A stretch of DNA of 64,000 bases from contig NZ_LMOJ01000022.1 in assembly GCF_001424165.1 (NCBI RefSeq), forward strand, positions 397,882-461,881. Direction: 5' to 3'. A program made the position numbers and the translations under genes. The stretch is from Massilia sp. Leaf139 (lineage in GTDB: Bacteria; Pseudomonadota; Gammaproteobacteria; Burkholderiales; Burkholderiaceae_D). Of the stretch, positions 35,128 to 44,429 are shown piece after piece (the first letter of the stretch is position 1; each line of letters starts with the position of its first letter). The notes under the pieces were generated by a model that was not told the origin of the DNA, made no database searches, and saw only the letters and a program-made list of their open reading frames with translations.

Positions 35128-36372
35128 TCAGTCTCCTGCGCAGGCAGTCAAGAATCGTTCCCCGAGTACCGGGTAAGTAAGGTTGTCCAGGGCGTAGCGC
35201 TGGCCGCGTTGCCCCATCGCATCGCGTTCGGCAGCGCTGCGTCCCGCCAGTTGCAGGATCGCCGCCGCCAGCGCGTGCGGGTCTTCCGGTGCGAGCGTGA
35301 TGCCGCAGCCGGCGTCCGCGACCGGGTCATTGCCGGCCTCGACGGCGTGGAGTACCGGACGGGCCGCCATCATGTAGTCGATCAGCTTGTTCGGCGCGAT
35401 GCCGAAGCGGTACAGGGGCTGGCGCTTCCAGCCGATGTAGGCGAAGTCGAAGCGGCGCAGCAGGGCCGGCACCTGGTGCTTCGGAACCGGATCGAGGAAA
35501 TGGACATTGTCCAGGCCCATGGCGCGGGCGCGCAGCTGCAAGCGCTGTTTTTCCGGGCCGCCGCCGGCCAGCACAAAGGCAATGCGGCGCCCGCGCAGCA
35601 ACACGGCGGCATCGAGCAAGGTGTCGAGGGCATTTGCGAGACCATGGGTGCCGGCATAGCCGACGATGCAGTCGGCCGTAGCACTGGCTTTGGCAAGCAC
35701 GCTCTCGATCTGCGCCGGCAGGCCCGTGTCGGCGCCCAGCCATTCGGCCGGGTCGGCGCCGTTCGGCACGATGTGCAGCTTGTGCGGTTCCATGCCATGG
35801 GCTTCCAGGTGTTCGCGCACTTTCGGCAGGATCGAGACAATGGCGTCGGCATGGCGGCAGGCGTAGTTCTCCGCCGCCTGCAGCAGCATGATGAAGGGAT
35901 GCCAGCGCGAGTAGCCGCCCAGCTCCATCGGCGACAGCGGCCACAGGTCGTGAACTTCGAACAGCAGGCGGGCGCTCGCCAGGCGCGCAATGCGGCGCGC
36001 GGGCCAGATGTCGAGCGGATAGGTGCTCGAGGCGATGACGACGTCGGGCCGGTCGCCGCACGCCAGCGCGCGTCCTTCGCGTACCAGGCGCCAGACGAAG
36101 CTGAGCATGTTCTTGATGCGCTTGACGCCGTTGCCACGATAGGCGGGGGTGGCGAACCAGGTGTAATCGACACCGTCGATATTCTGGTCGAGCCGGTCGC
36201 GGCCCGCCATATCCGGCGCCTGCGCGCGGATGTGCGACTGCGAGGAGGCGACGATGCGCACCCGGTGCCCCTGGCGTACCCACTCGCGCGCCAGGTAGTA
36301 GGGCCTGAACTCCATGCCGTGGCGCACCGAGCCCGCGTAATGGTTAATCAATAAAATGTTCAGGCGCGCCAT
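35128..36372 (-). CDS. Glycosyltransferase family 4 protein
   Basis: A 414-aa protein from ATG 36372, chosen for GAGGAGA about 5 bases upstream. It has two Rossmann domains: the acceptor side '[26 protein letters not shown]' and the donor side with '[21 protein letters not shown]', '[13 protein letters not shown]' and '[19 protein letters not shown]', where the conserved E-x7-E is changed. It adds one sugar of the repeat unit on the cytoplasmic side. Its start overlaps the end of the deacetylase-like gene by 13 bases. Confidence 0.9.
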   Translation of the reverse strand: MARLNILLINHYAGSVRHGMEFRPYYLAREWVRQGHRVRIVASSQSHIRAQAPDMAGRDRLDQNIDGVDYTWFATPAYRGNGVKRIKNMLSFVWRLVREGRALACGDRPDVVIASSTYPLDIWPARRIARLASARLLFEVHDLWPLSPMELGGYSRWHPFIMLLQAAENYACRHADAIVSILPKVREHLEAHGMEPHKLHIVPNGADPAEWLGADTGLPAQIESVLAKASATADCIVGYAGTHGLANALDTLLDAAVLLRGRRIAFVLAGGGPEKQRLQLRARAMGLDNVHFLDPVPKHQVPALLRRFDFAYIGWKRQPLYRFGIAPNKLIDYMMAARPVLHAVEAGNDPVADAGCGITLAPEDPHALAAAILQLAGRSAAERDAMGQRGQRYALDNLTYPVLGERFLTACAGD

Positions 36373-37145
36373 GCGATCTCCTCGGCCAGGCGGCGCAGGT
36401 TGCAGCGGGTCGTTTCCACCCAATTGGTCTCCCATTGCAGCGGATGGGTCAGGAAGCAAATGCGGTCGTAGCGGCCGAGCGCATCGAAAGGCGAGAGCGG
36501 CGTGTAGTAATGCGGGTGCTCGCGGTCGCTGATGTACATATCGAAATGACGCAGCAGATCTTTGTCGTAGGAATCGCACTCGATGCCGCAGCGGCGGCGC
36601 AGATCCGTGTCTGTCAGCAGCTCGTGGTTGATCACCCTCAGGCGGCGGTTGGCGAAATCGCCGTGGCTGGCCACGGTCACCATTTGCATGCCGAGGCGTT
36701 GGGCGATGCTTTCGAAGTTGCGGATGAACTGTTCGCGAATTTCGGGAAGCCGGCGCCGGATCTCGTCGGGGCAGCGAATCCGGTTCCGCTTGGCGTAATC
36801 GGCGACTTCCTCGTAGTGGTAGCTCGCTTCGCTACCCGCTGCCTCGATGTCGCGCATGAAGCCGAAATCGAGGGTGCTCAGCCTGAAGTAATAGCTGGCC
36901 TTGACGCCGTACCTGGTTTCAAGCGCGAACATCTTTTTTGCCGTACGCAGGTCGCTATCGATATCGTGGCGATGCACCAGCACCTTGCGCGTCCCCGGGC
37001 CGGCTGCCACAGGCTCGCGGTAGAAGTCGCGCACCGAGAGCTGGGCATAGCCGGCGTCGCGCGCCCGTTCCAGTAGGTTCGCGTAGATGCCCAGACGCGA
37101 GGGCATCAGGTAGTCGGCGTAAAACCGGTGCAGGAGCCTGCTCAT
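36360..37145 (-). CDS. Polysaccharide deacetylase-like protein
   Basis: A 261-aa protein from ATG 37145, which overlaps the stop of the preceding gene by 4 bases. A first metal motif is 'LVHRHDIDSDLRTA' (H, D), followed by 'YGVKASYYFRLST' (strand 2), 'EIGxH'-type position replaced by 'EASYHYEE', and 'VASHGDF' and 'FLTHPLQWE'. This follows the NodB-like (CE4) pattern of exopolysaccharide loci. It could remove an acetyl group from a precursor or lipid-linked sugar in the cytoplasm because no signal peptide is seen. The assignment is by motif only. Confidence 0.72.
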   Translation of the reverse strand: MSRLLHRFYADYLMPSRLGIYANLLERARDAGYAQLSVRDFYREPVAAGPGTRKVLVHRHDIDSDLRTAKKMFALETRYGVKASYYFRLSTLDFGFMRDIEAAGSEASYHYEEVADYAKRNRIRCPDEIRRRLPEIREQFIRNFESIAQRLGMQMVTVASHGDFANRRLRVINHELLTDTDLRRRCGIECDSYDKDLLRHFDMYISDREHPHYYTPLSPFDALGRYDRICFLTHPLQWETNWVETTRCNLRRLAEEIAWRA

Positions 37146-37834
37146 TGGAGGGCATACTTCGCGCGGTAGGGGCGGAAGCCGAGGATCTTCTTGAAGGTCT
37201 GCATGCCGGGCTGGGCACCAAAGAAGGTGTCGTACATCAGGTAGCGCACGCGCTGTTCGCCGATCAGCTCGGACACGATGCCGACCACCATCATGTGCAT
37301 GATGCCGTCGTTGTTCCGGATTCCCATCAGCTGGGAAAAGGAGGCGAAATTGCCATAATGGCCAAGGTTGGCGTAAGCGACCATGCGGCCCTCGGGATTG
37401 AACACGCCGTAGTAGCGAAAATGCTTGAGGGTGTCGAAATGTGTGGGCTTTTCGCGGTATTTCGCGTCCATTGGCCGACCCTGGCGTTCTTCCAGCGAGG
37501 TGTTGATGGCATAGATATCGTCGATATACGCGTTGCGGTCGATATGGCGTAATTGATAGCCGCGGCCACGCGCGCGTTTCGCATGATAAGCACCGGCATT
37601 CTTGCCTTTGATTAGTTCCAGATACTTCTCTTCGCAATGAAAACCGTTCAAATCGAGCAGCGCCGCCCCGATCGTTTTATGCCGGATGAGCTTATAGCGC
37701 GGATGGGGCTTGGTGTAATAGCGGTAGGTCGCGCGAATATCCGCCGGATCGATCGCCACATGAAAACGCAACTCGGCCACAGGTAAACGCAATATTTCGG
37801 TAAGCAGCTTGTAGTGGTGAAAAAGTGGTTTCAT
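37142..37834 (-). CDS. GNAT-like acyltransferase of the exopolysaccharide locus
   Basis: A 230-aa protein. The beta-strand/turn pattern 'FNPEGRMVAYANLGHYGNFASFSQLMG' and 'GIMHMMVVGIVSEL', followed by 'VRYLMYDTFFGAQPGMQTFKKILGF', resembles the second half of a GNAT or FemAB-like domain. It has no signal peptide. In this position it may acylate an amino sugar made by the locus. It is coupled to the deacetylase-like gene by a 4-base overlap. The exact activity is unknown. Confidence 0.6.
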   Translation of the reverse strand: MKPLFHHYKLLTEILRLPVAELRFHVAIDPADIRATYRYYTKPHPRYKLIRHKTIGAALLDLNGFHCEEKYLELIKGKNAGAYHAKRARGRGYQLRHIDRNAYIDDIYAINTSLEERQGRPMDAKYREKPTHFDTLKHFRYYGVFNPEGRMVAYANLGHYGNFASFSQLMGIRNNDGIMHMMVVGIVSELIGEQRVRYLMYDTFFGAQPGMQTFKKILGFRPYRAKYALQ

Positions 37835-38080
37835 GGTGTAGTCTCGATGGAATGAGATATACGATAAGACTGGAGGGCTGGTTATACGTTGAAGCGGATT
37901 AAATGCGGCAGAGTTAAAAGAAAGATATTTGTATCTGGGCTAATTGAACCGAAATTTTTCAAATTGAAATTTATAGCTTCTAATCAATATTCTTAGAGAC
38001 GTGTAGGTCGTTCGTGCACGCCATCCGAGGGCTTATGAAGTGCTGCCAAGCCGGATGTGCGACACGTCGCGTTTAGCGCG
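37835..38080. other. Break inside the leftward exopolysaccharide gene run
   Basis: A 246-bp AT-richer gap, the only long one in the leftward gene run. It may hold an internal promoter for the genes from 37834 to 31463, or a terminator for the upstream part. No clear promoter could be read. Confidence 0.4.
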
Positions 38081-39181
38081 CTAGACGCTTTCATAAAACG
38101 TGATCAGCTTTTTCGACTCGCGCAGCCAGTTGTATTGCTGCTCGACCGCGCGCCGGCCGTTCTCGCCCATGCGCGCCGCAAGTGTCGGGTGCAAGACCAG
38201 GTGATCGATGGCGGCGGCGATGGCGGACGGATCGCCCGGATCGACGCAAACGCCGCAACCATGGCGTTCCACGATGTTGCGCCAGAGGGGGAAGCGCGAA
38301 GCGATGACGGGGATGCCTGCCGCCATGTACTCGAACATCTTGACCGGCAGGGCGTCGAGGTAATTGGCCACCGGGTGCAGCGTCACCAGTCCGGCCACGG
38401 CGCGGCGCATGACGCCGCTCACACCGGCGCGGTCGAGGTAGCCCTGGCGCAGCACGCGCTCCCAGCCTTGATAGCCGCGCACCTCGGATTCGAGCGCCGG
38501 CTCCGCGAACTGGCCGGCCAGGGTCAGGCGCGCGTCCGAGCGCAGCATGGCGCACGCATGCACCAGCTCGCGAATGCCGCGGATCGCCGAGATGCTGCCG
38601 ACATAGCAGACTTCGTTTTCTTTTTCCGCCCAGTCAGGTTCGCCATCGAATTCACCGACAACCGGGTAATTATTGATGTCGATCGAGCGCGCGTTGATGT
38701 GTGCAAATTTATTCCGGATGGTAGGCGTGGCCGCGATGACGCCATCGAAGCGGCGGCAGGCGAAACGCTCGTAGGCGCCGAAGGAATTCGACAGCAAGCG
38801 CGCCGATGCCTTGCCGAGGTAGGGCTTCGACAAGAGCTGGGTCGGCACGTCTTCGTGCGAATCGAAAATGACCTTGCGTCCCATGCGCTTGAGGCTCAGC
38901 CCCACCGGGATCAGTTCGGGATCGTGCAGCTGGTAGACCTCGGCGTCGGCGGCGACGGCGGCGTCGAACACCCGGCGTGTCGTACGCAACATGCGGTTGA
39001 CCCGGCCCGCCAGGCGGCCGACGTCGACGATGCGCACGCCGTCGCGCTCTGCCGCCCCCGCGCCGTCGGCCACGACCAGCGTCACGTCGAAACCGTGCTC
39101 CGCCAGGCTACGGCATTGCTTGACGAAGATCCTGGTGTCGTGCCGTGGATGCGCCGAGGTCAGGTGTGCGATTTTTCGCAT
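38081..39181 (-). CDS. Glycosyltransferase family 4 protein
   Basis: A 366-aa protein from ATG 39181, preceded by AGAGGA five bases upstream. The acceptor domain starts '[20 protein letters not shown]'. The donor domain contains '[16 protein letters not shown]' and '[15 protein letters not shown]', where the second E of the E-x7-E motif is replaced, as is frequent. '[12 protein letters not shown]' resembles WbnH-like enzymes. The first 74 bases overlap the end of the polymerase gene, in another frame. Confidence 0.9.
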   Translation of the reverse strand: MRKIAHLTSAHPRHDTRIFVKQCRSLAEHGFDVTLVVADGAGAAERDGVRIVDVGRLAGRVNRMLRTTRRVFDAAVAADAEVYQLHDPELIPVGLSLKRMGRKVIFDSHEDVPTQLLSKPYLGKASARLLSNSFGAYERFACRRFDGVIAATPTIRNKFAHINARSIDINNYPVVGEFDGEPDWAEKENEVCYVGSISAIRGIRELVHACAMLRSDARLTLAGQFAEPALESEVRGYQGWERVLRQGYLDRAGVSGVMRRAVAGLVTLHPVANYLDALPVKMFEYMAAGIPVIASRFPLWRNIVERHGCGVCVDPGDPSAIAAAIDHLVLHPTLAARMGENGRRAVEQQYNWLRESKKLITFYESV

Positions 39182-40358
39182 ATTTCCTCTCATAAAAATA
39201 GCGGGAGCTGGCGCCGAGCGTGGCGCCGATCAGCATATCGGTGAAGTAGTGCGAGGTCAGCAGCAGCAAGACGGTGACGCAGGCCATCGAAAAGCCCAGC
39301 AGGAAGATGCCGCAGTGACGGGGCGCGAAATACTCGCGGATGAACATCGGAACGATCGGCACCACGGTCACCAGGCACAGGTAGGCGATGCCGAAGAAGC
39401 CAAGGTCGACCCAGGCCGAGAGCACATTGTGCGAGTAATAGCCCGGCTTGTAGCTGGCATAGTCGCCCAGCAAGGGATGCGCGAGGATGGTCTGCACCGC
39501 GTGCACCGTCAGGTGATGGCGCTTGTTGGCTGAGGTCGATTGCGACAGGTCGAGTAGTTCGAGGATGCGGTTCGCCGGCAGGGCCGCGAGGATCTGGTCG
39601 AAATACAGGTGGCCGACGAAGAACACGATGATCCCGCACAGCAGGAAATGCAGCTTGTGCCGCGAGTAATAAAACTCGATGATGGGGATGGCGAACATCA
39701 GGGCGGCGAACTCGCTACGGGCCGTGTTCAGGAACAGCGTCATCGCGCCCATCGCGTACAACAGCAGCCGCAGCAGCATCGAGCGCGTAAAGGCAATGAC
39801 GGTCAGAAAGGTGACCAGGTAGGAGCGGGCGAAGCCCTGGTAGGTGGCGAGCGCGTCGGCGTCTTTGGCAATGCCCATTGCGCCCAGGTAGAAGACGCCT
39901 TCAACGGAAAACGAGACCGCGATCGCGCTCATTCCTGCCAGGCTGAGCAGACCGACGACCCGGAAACGCGGACTATCGAAGTCGAGGAAGCTCGCGATCA
40001 CGAACAGGTTGAAGATGAACAGGATGCCGAGCATGTGGTTGCCAACGATCGTGCGGTTGGCGCCGGCCGCGGCATTCACCGCAATGACGGCAACGAAGTA
40101 GAGCAGGAACAGACCCAGGTGCAGGTCGACGGCGTGGAAGCGGCGCGGGTTGCGCTGCATGCGGTTCAGGTAGATCAGGGCAAGTGGAACCGCGAAGAGC
40201 AGGGAGATCGGAGCAAAATAGCCGCCCAGGAAAGCGCCCATCGTGCCAGTGCCCAGCAGCGTGTGATAGAAGAAAAATCCTGGAAACAGCATGAAGAACG
40301 CGGCGAGCAGGATCCGCTGTTCGCGCCGTTCGGTTTTGAGCGAGCGTGCGGAAGTCAT
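39108..40358 (-). CDS. Wzy-like O-antigen/exopolysaccharide polymerase
   Basis: A 416-aa membrane protein with about ten to twelve hydrophobic segments from ATG 40358. A Wzy_C-type region is '[21 protein letters not shown]' followed by a large periplasmic loop with '[31 protein letters not shown]', the usual H-N motif. It would link repeat units after flipping. The start overlaps the flippase stop by 4 bases. The C-terminal 24 codons overlap the next glycosyltransferase. Confidence 0.85.
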   Translation of the reverse strand: MTSARSLKTERREQRILLAAFFMLFPGFFFYHTLLGTGTMGAFLGGYFAPISLLFAVPLALIYLNRMQRNPRRFHAVDLHLGLFLLYFVAVIAVNAAAGANRTIVGNHMLGILFIFNLFVIASFLDFDSPRFRVVGLLSLAGMSAIAVSFSVEGVFYLGAMGIAKDADALATYQGFARSYLVTFLTVIAFTRSMLLRLLLYAMGAMTLFLNTARSEFAALMFAIPIIEFYYSRHKLHFLLCGIIVFFVGHLYFDQILAALPANRILELLDLSQSTSANKRHHLTVHAVQTILAHPLLGDYASYKPGYYSHNVLSAWVDLGFFGIAYLCLVTVVPIVPMFIREYFAPRHCGIFLLGFSMACVTVLLLLTSHYFTDMLIGATLGASSRYFYERKYAKNRTPDLGASTARHQDLRQAMP

Positions 40359-41605
40359 GCTGGCGCCAATCGGTTCAGGGAGCACTGCCAGGACATGTGC
40401 AGGTAGATGAGGTACAACGTCGAGTAGCCGATCGCGAACCAGAGCAGGTTCTGGTGCAGGGTGCCCGGTATCACAAAGCTGACGATCGTCACCGCGCACA
40501 GGGTCAGTTGCCACCACAGGTCGACGTTTTGTTTGCCGGTTACGAAGAACACATAGCTGAGCGGGCTGGCGACGAAATTGAGGAAGTAAAGCGGCGCCAG
40601 GATCTGCGCCAGCTCCCCGGCTTCGCGCCAGGCCGGCCCGAAGACCCAGGCGAACAGGGTCGGCGAAAACAGCAGGAGCACGAGGGAAGGCAGCAGGCCG
40701 AGCAGCATCAGCACCTTGAAGGTGTAGCGATAGGCCTGGGCGCAGTTGCCGTTCGCTTCGAATTCGTGCACCGACTGGCGCTTGAAGACTTCCAGCACCG
40801 AGGCGGCCAGCAGCGAGATCGGTGCCGCCAGCACGCGCTGAGTCAGTGCGTACAAGCCTGCGGCGAGCGCGCCGTGGCGCACCCCGATCAGGAACAGCGG
40901 CAAGTGGCCCACCATGTTGTTGAGGAGGTTCGAGGGGAGGGCATAGCGCCAGAATTTGCGGTGGCGAACTAGATAGGCACGGGCATCCGCGCCGAGCGTG
41001 AGGCCGAGTTGCGCCGAGGGCGGATGCAGCAGCCGGCGCGCCGTGAGCAGGCCGATGGCCAGTCCGATCAACTGGCCCGTCAGCAAGCCTTCGGCACCGA
41101 TGCCGGAAGCGAGCAGGAGCAGCTGCGCCAGCGCGATCGTGCCGGCGCCGACGACCTTGGCGCGCGCGGCCTTGCCGAACGCGTTATGGGAGGTGGCGTA
41201 GGCCAGGGTCGTCTGCATGTTGGCGGTCAGCCAGGTGCCGATGCCGACCGTCAGCAGCGCCGGCCAGGACAGCTGGGCGATGCCGGGTACCTTGAACATG
41301 TGCGCCAGCGTCGCCGCCAGGGTGACCAGGAAGGCGGTGATGGTGGCCGTGTACAGGACGAGACCGAAACAGGTGCGCTGCTGTTCGGTCTCGTGGTCGA
41401 GGATCATTGCCGTTTCCATACGCAGGGTGGCGCCGATGGCTGCCACCGCCACCATCGCCACCCACAGGCTGAACGCACCCATTTCCGCCGGTGTGCACAT
41501 GCGCGTGATCAGCGGCGCGGCCAGCAACGGCAGCGCCTGGGCGCCGAGGGCGCCGCCCAGCACCGTGATCACGTGCTTCCAGAAAGTCGGCAAGCGCAGA
41601 TTCAT
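40355..41605 (-). CDS. Wzx-type oligosaccharide flippase
   Basis: A 416-aa multi-pass protein of the MOP superfamily. The start 'VLGGALGAQALPLLAAPLITRMCTPAEMGAFSLW' is typical of Wzx. Charged residues sit inside membrane helices, e.g. 'ATLRMETAMIL'. It moves lipid-linked repeat units across the inner membrane. It overlaps the preceding aminotransferase by 4 bases and the following polymerase by 4 bases. Confidence 0.9.
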   Translation of the reverse strand: MNLRLPTFWKHVITVLGGALGAQALPLLAAPLITRMCTPAEMGAFSLWVAMVAVAAIGATLRMETAMILDHETEQQRTCFGLVLYTATITAFLVTLAATLAHMFKVPGIAQLSWPALLTVGIGTWLTANMQTTLAYATSHNAFGKAARAKVVGAGTIALAQLLLLASGIGAEGLLTGQLIGLAIGLLTARRLLHPPSAQLGLTLGADARAYLVRHRKFWRYALPSNLLNNMVGHLPLFLIGVRHGALAAGLYALTQRVLAAPISLLAASVLEVFKRQSVHEFEANGNCAQAYRYTFKVLMLLGLLPSLVLLLFSPTLFAWVFGPAWREAGELAQILAPLYFLNFVASPLSYVFFVTGKQNVDLWWQLTLCAVTIVSFVIPGTLHQNLLWFAIGYSTLYLIYLHMSWQCSLNRLAPA

Positions 41606-42729
41606 ACGGGTTCGGCAGCGAGGTCGGTGGCTGGGATGGGAACCCGCAGCGCGCGCAGCAGGGACTGGGCAACCAGGCGCGCCTCGGCATCCTCGAGGTA
41701 AGGCCCCATCGGCAGGCTCAGCACACGGCCTGCCATGCTGCTCGCCACCGGACAGGTGTCGGCGCGGCTCAGGTGGGCGTAGGCTGGCTGCAGGTGCATC
41801 GGCACCGGGTAGTGAACGGCCGTCGGGATGCCGGCCGCATGCAGCTCGGCCTGGATGCGTTCGCGCTCCTCCACTACGACCGTGTACTGGGCGTAGACAT
41901 TGGTGCGGTCGCGCGCCTGGCCGACGAGCTGAACGCGCCCGGAGAGCAGGGCTTCATAGCTGTCTGCGGCGCGCTGGCGCTGGGCCAGCTCCCAGTCGAA
42001 GCGCTCCAGCTTGGCCAGCACGATGGCGCACTGCAGGGTATCCATGCGCCCGCCCACGCCGACGCGAGTGTGCACGTAGCGGCGCGACTGGCCATGCACG
42101 CGGATTTCGCGCGCCGCCGTGGCGATGGCATCGTCGCTTGTGAACAGGGCGCCGCCGTCGCCATAGCAGCCGAGCGGCTTGCTGGGGAAGAAGCTGGTGC
42201 AGCCGACCGTCGACAGGTTGCAGCTCTTCTTGCCGCGGTAGGTGGCGCCGAAGCTCTGGGCCGCGTCTTCGATCACCGCCAGGCCGTGGCGGGTGGCGAT
42301 GGCGTTGATTTCCTCCATGTCGGCCGGCTGGCCGTACAGCGACACCGGCATGATTGCGCGAGTGCGCGGCGTGATCGCTTCCTCGATCAGGCCGGGGGCG
42401 ATGTTGCAGGTGGCCGGGTCGATGTCGACGAACACCGGGACAGCGCCCAGCAGCACGATGACCTCGGCGGTGGCAATGAACGAGAACGGCGTGGTGATGA
42501 TCTCGTCGCCCGGGCGTACGCCGAGGGCCATCAGGGCGATCAGAAGCGCCTCGGTGCCGGACGCCACCGTGATGCAGTGGCGCGCGCCGGTATAAGCCGC
42601 CAGCCGGGCTTCGAGTTCGGCCACTTCGGGCCCGAGAATATACTGGCCGTGTTCGAGCACGGTCGCGATTCGGGCATTGATCTGTTCGCGCGAGGCCTGG
42701 TACTGGAATTTGAGGTCGATGAATTCCAT
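41602..42729 (-). CDS. wbpE: UDP-3-keto-GlcNAcA aminotransferase-like protein (WbpE/WlbC type)
   Basis: A 375-aa DegT-family PLP enzyme. The catalytic lysine is in 'SFFPSKPLGCYGDGG', a motif typical of WbpE/WlbC. 'VASGTEALLIALMALGV' and 'IEDAAQSFGATYRGK' bind the cofactor. It should aminate C3 of UDP-2-acetamido-3-keto-glucuronate, next in the pathway after the oxidoreductase at 43348. Gene order with the dehydrogenase, oxidoreductase and acetyltransferase matches the known wbpA-B-D-E set. It starts 8 bp after the acetyltransferase stop. Confidence 0.88.
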   Translation of the reverse strand: MEFIDLKFQYQASREQINARIATVLEHGQYILGPEVAELEARLAAYTGARHCITVASGTEALLIALMALGVRPGDEIITTPFSFIATAEVIVLLGAVPVFVDIDPATCNIAPGLIEEAITPRTRAIMPVSLYGQPADMEEINAIATRHGLAVIEDAAQSFGATYRGKKSCNLSTVGCTSFFPSKPLGCYGDGGALFTSDDAIATAAREIRVHGQSRRYVHTRVGVGGRMDTLQCAIVLAKLERFDWELAQRQRAADSYEALLSGRVQLVGQARDRTNVYAQYTVVVEERERIQAELHAAGIPTAVHYPVPMHLQPAYAHLSRADTCPVASSMAGRVLSLPMGPYLEDAEARLVAQSLLRALRVPIPATDLAAEPV

Positions 42730-42737
42730 GGTGTCCG

Positions 42738-43346
42738 CTATCTATGTTGAGCTGCAGGAACGAGCATGCAGACGCCGTCCTGTAAGAGGTAAAGGTCGCC
42801 GGTGTGCTCGCACAGGGCTTCGCCATTGCCGCCGAGGCGCAGCGGGAGGCGCTCGCCGAAGCGGCTCATCCAGCCGATCTGGCGCGCCGGTACGCCGGCC
42901 ATCAGCGCAAAAGCCGGTACGTCGCGCGTGACCACGGCCCCGGCGCCGATGAAGGCATACTCGCCGACCGTCACGCCGCAGACGACGGTGGCGTTGGCGC
43001 CGACGGTGGCGCCGCGCCGCACCAGCGTGCGCCGGTATTCGTTCTTGCGTTCGACGGCGGCGCGCGGGTTATGGACATTCGTGAAGACCATGCTGGGGCC
43101 GCAAAAAACGTCGTCTTCGAGTGTGACAGCGTCGTAGACGGAGACGTTGTTCTGGATCTTGACGTGGTCGCCGATCAGCACGTCGTTGCCGACGAAGACG
43201 TTTTGCCCCAGGGAGCAGCCGGCGCCGATCCGTGCCCCGCCACACACATGAGCGAAATGCCAGACCCGCGTGCCAGGCCCCAGCGCCGCGCCGGGGTCGA
43301 CGATCGCGCTTGCGTGCACGGTCGGCTCGATGACAGGCCGATCCAT
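42738..43346 (-). CDS. wbpD: UDP-amino-sugar N-acetyltransferase, hexapeptide type (WbpD/WlbB type)
   Basis: A 202-aa left-handed beta-helix protein with hexapeptide repeats ('[39 protein letters not shown]' region) and the acetyl-CoA loop '[20 protein letters not shown]'. The catalytic His/Asn area is in '[13 protein letters not shown]'. It would N-acetylate C3 of UDP-2-acetamido-3-amino-glucuronate, ending the pathway to the UDP-diacetamido-uronic acid. A C-terminal extension beyond '[14 protein letters not shown]' is of normal length. Confidence 0.9.
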   Translation of the reverse strand: MDRPVIEPTVHASAIVDPGAALGPGTRVWHFAHVCGGARIGAGCSLGQNVFVGNDVLIGDHVKIQNNVSVYDAVTLEDDVFCGPSMVFTNVHNPRAAVERKNEYRRTLVRRGATVGANATVVCGVTVGEYAFIGAGAVVTRDVPAFALMAGVPARQIGWMSRFGERLPLRLGGNGEALCEHTGDLYLLQDGVCMLVPAAQHR

Positions 43347-43347
43347 C

Positions 43348-44409
43348 TCAATACTCCAGCGGCAGGGCGACGCGCTTGCCGTCGCGCGCGGACATGTAGG
43401 CCGCGACCAGCACCTCGAGGGATTTCAGGCCTTCGCGTCCGTCGGTCTCGGGCTCGGCCTCGCCGCGCAGCACCTTGATCACGTTGTCGTAATAGAGCGG
43501 GTGGCCGAAGCCGTAGACCGAAGTGGTCTCGTAGCTGGCGTCGCGCACCCGAGCGTCGTCCGGGTCGGGCTGGGCGAATTCCCATTGCTGAACTTCGTTG
43601 ACGGCCACGCCGCCGATGCGCACGGTGCCGTGCTCGCCCAGGATCGTGATCGAGCCTTCCATGTTGCGCGGGTAGGTCAGCATGGTGACGTTCATCGATC
43701 CAAGCGCGCCATTGCGCCAGCGCAAGCTGATGACGCCGGTATCCTCGACCTCGATGTTGCGCGCCAGCGTGGCTGTGTAGGCTTGCAGGCTTTCGACCGG
43801 GCCGACGATCCAGTCGATCAGGTCGACATAATGGCTGGCCTGGTTCATGAAGGCGCCGCCGTCGAATTCCCAGGTGCCGCGCCATTTCGCGCTGTTGTAG
43901 TACTCGTCGGGACGCGTCCAGAACACGTTCAGGTTGACCATGTAGATGCGGCCGAAGCGCTTTTTCTCGACCGCGCTCTTGAGCAGCTGCAACGTGGCGT
44001 TGCGGCGGTTCTGCTTGACGACGAACAGGCGCACGCCGGCCGCATCGGCCGCGGCGACCATGCGCTTGCCGTCTTCCCAGCGCGTGGCCATCGGCTTCTC
44101 AGTGATGATGTGGCGCCCGGCGCGTGCGATCTGGACGGTCTGCTCGGGATGCAGCCCCGACGGCGTGGTGACGATGAAAGCATCGGCCTCGCACCTGGCC
44201 AGCATCTGGTCGAGGCTGGCATAGGCTTCGGCGCCGGTCTTGTCGGCGGCTTCCGCCAGCGCGCGCGGGTCGATGTCGCACACGCCGACCAGTTCGCAGC
44301 GGTCGCGGTGCTGGCGGATGGCGTTGAAGTGGTTGTTGGCGATACGGCCGCAGCCCACGAGGGCGAAGCGGATCTTGCGGTCGACGATGGCGGGGGGATA
44401 GTTACGCAT
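43348..44409 (-). CDS. wbpB: Gfo/Idh/MocA oxidoreductase (WbpB/WlbA type)
   Basis: A 353-aa protein from ATG 44409, with GGAGAAG about 4 bases upstream; the longer frame overlaps the dehydrogenase. The Rossmann start is '[19 protein letters not shown]'. '[13 protein letters not shown]' holds the family Lys, and '[21 protein letters not shown]' holds the catalytic region. It oxidises C3 of UDP-GlcNAcA to the 3-keto sugar using NAD+. It is followed 1 bp later by the acetyltransferase gene. Confidence 0.92.
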   Translation of the reverse strand: MRNYPPAIVDRKIRFALVGCGRIANNHFNAIRQHRDRCELVGVCDIDPRALAEAADKTGAEAYASLDQMLARCEADAFIVTTPSGLHPEQTVQIARAGRHIITEKPMATRWEDGKRMVAAADAAGVRLFVVKQNRRNATLQLLKSAVEKKRFGRIYMVNLNVFWTRPDEYYNSAKWRGTWEFDGGAFMNQASHYVDLIDWIVGPVESLQAYTATLARNIEVEDTGVISLRWRNGALGSMNVTMLTYPRNMEGSITILGEHGTVRIGGVAVNEVQQWEFAQPDPDDARVRDASYETTSVYGFGHPLYYDNVIKVLRGEAEPETDGREGLKSLEVLVAAYMSARDGKRVALPLEY

Positions 44410-44429
44410 GATCTTCTCCGGTGGACGAC

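Noticed and set aside
37835..38080. Promoter or RNA element in the break of the exopolysaccharide run
   Set aside because: The gap is suggestive, but no specific promoter, hairpin or conserved box could be identified with confidence.
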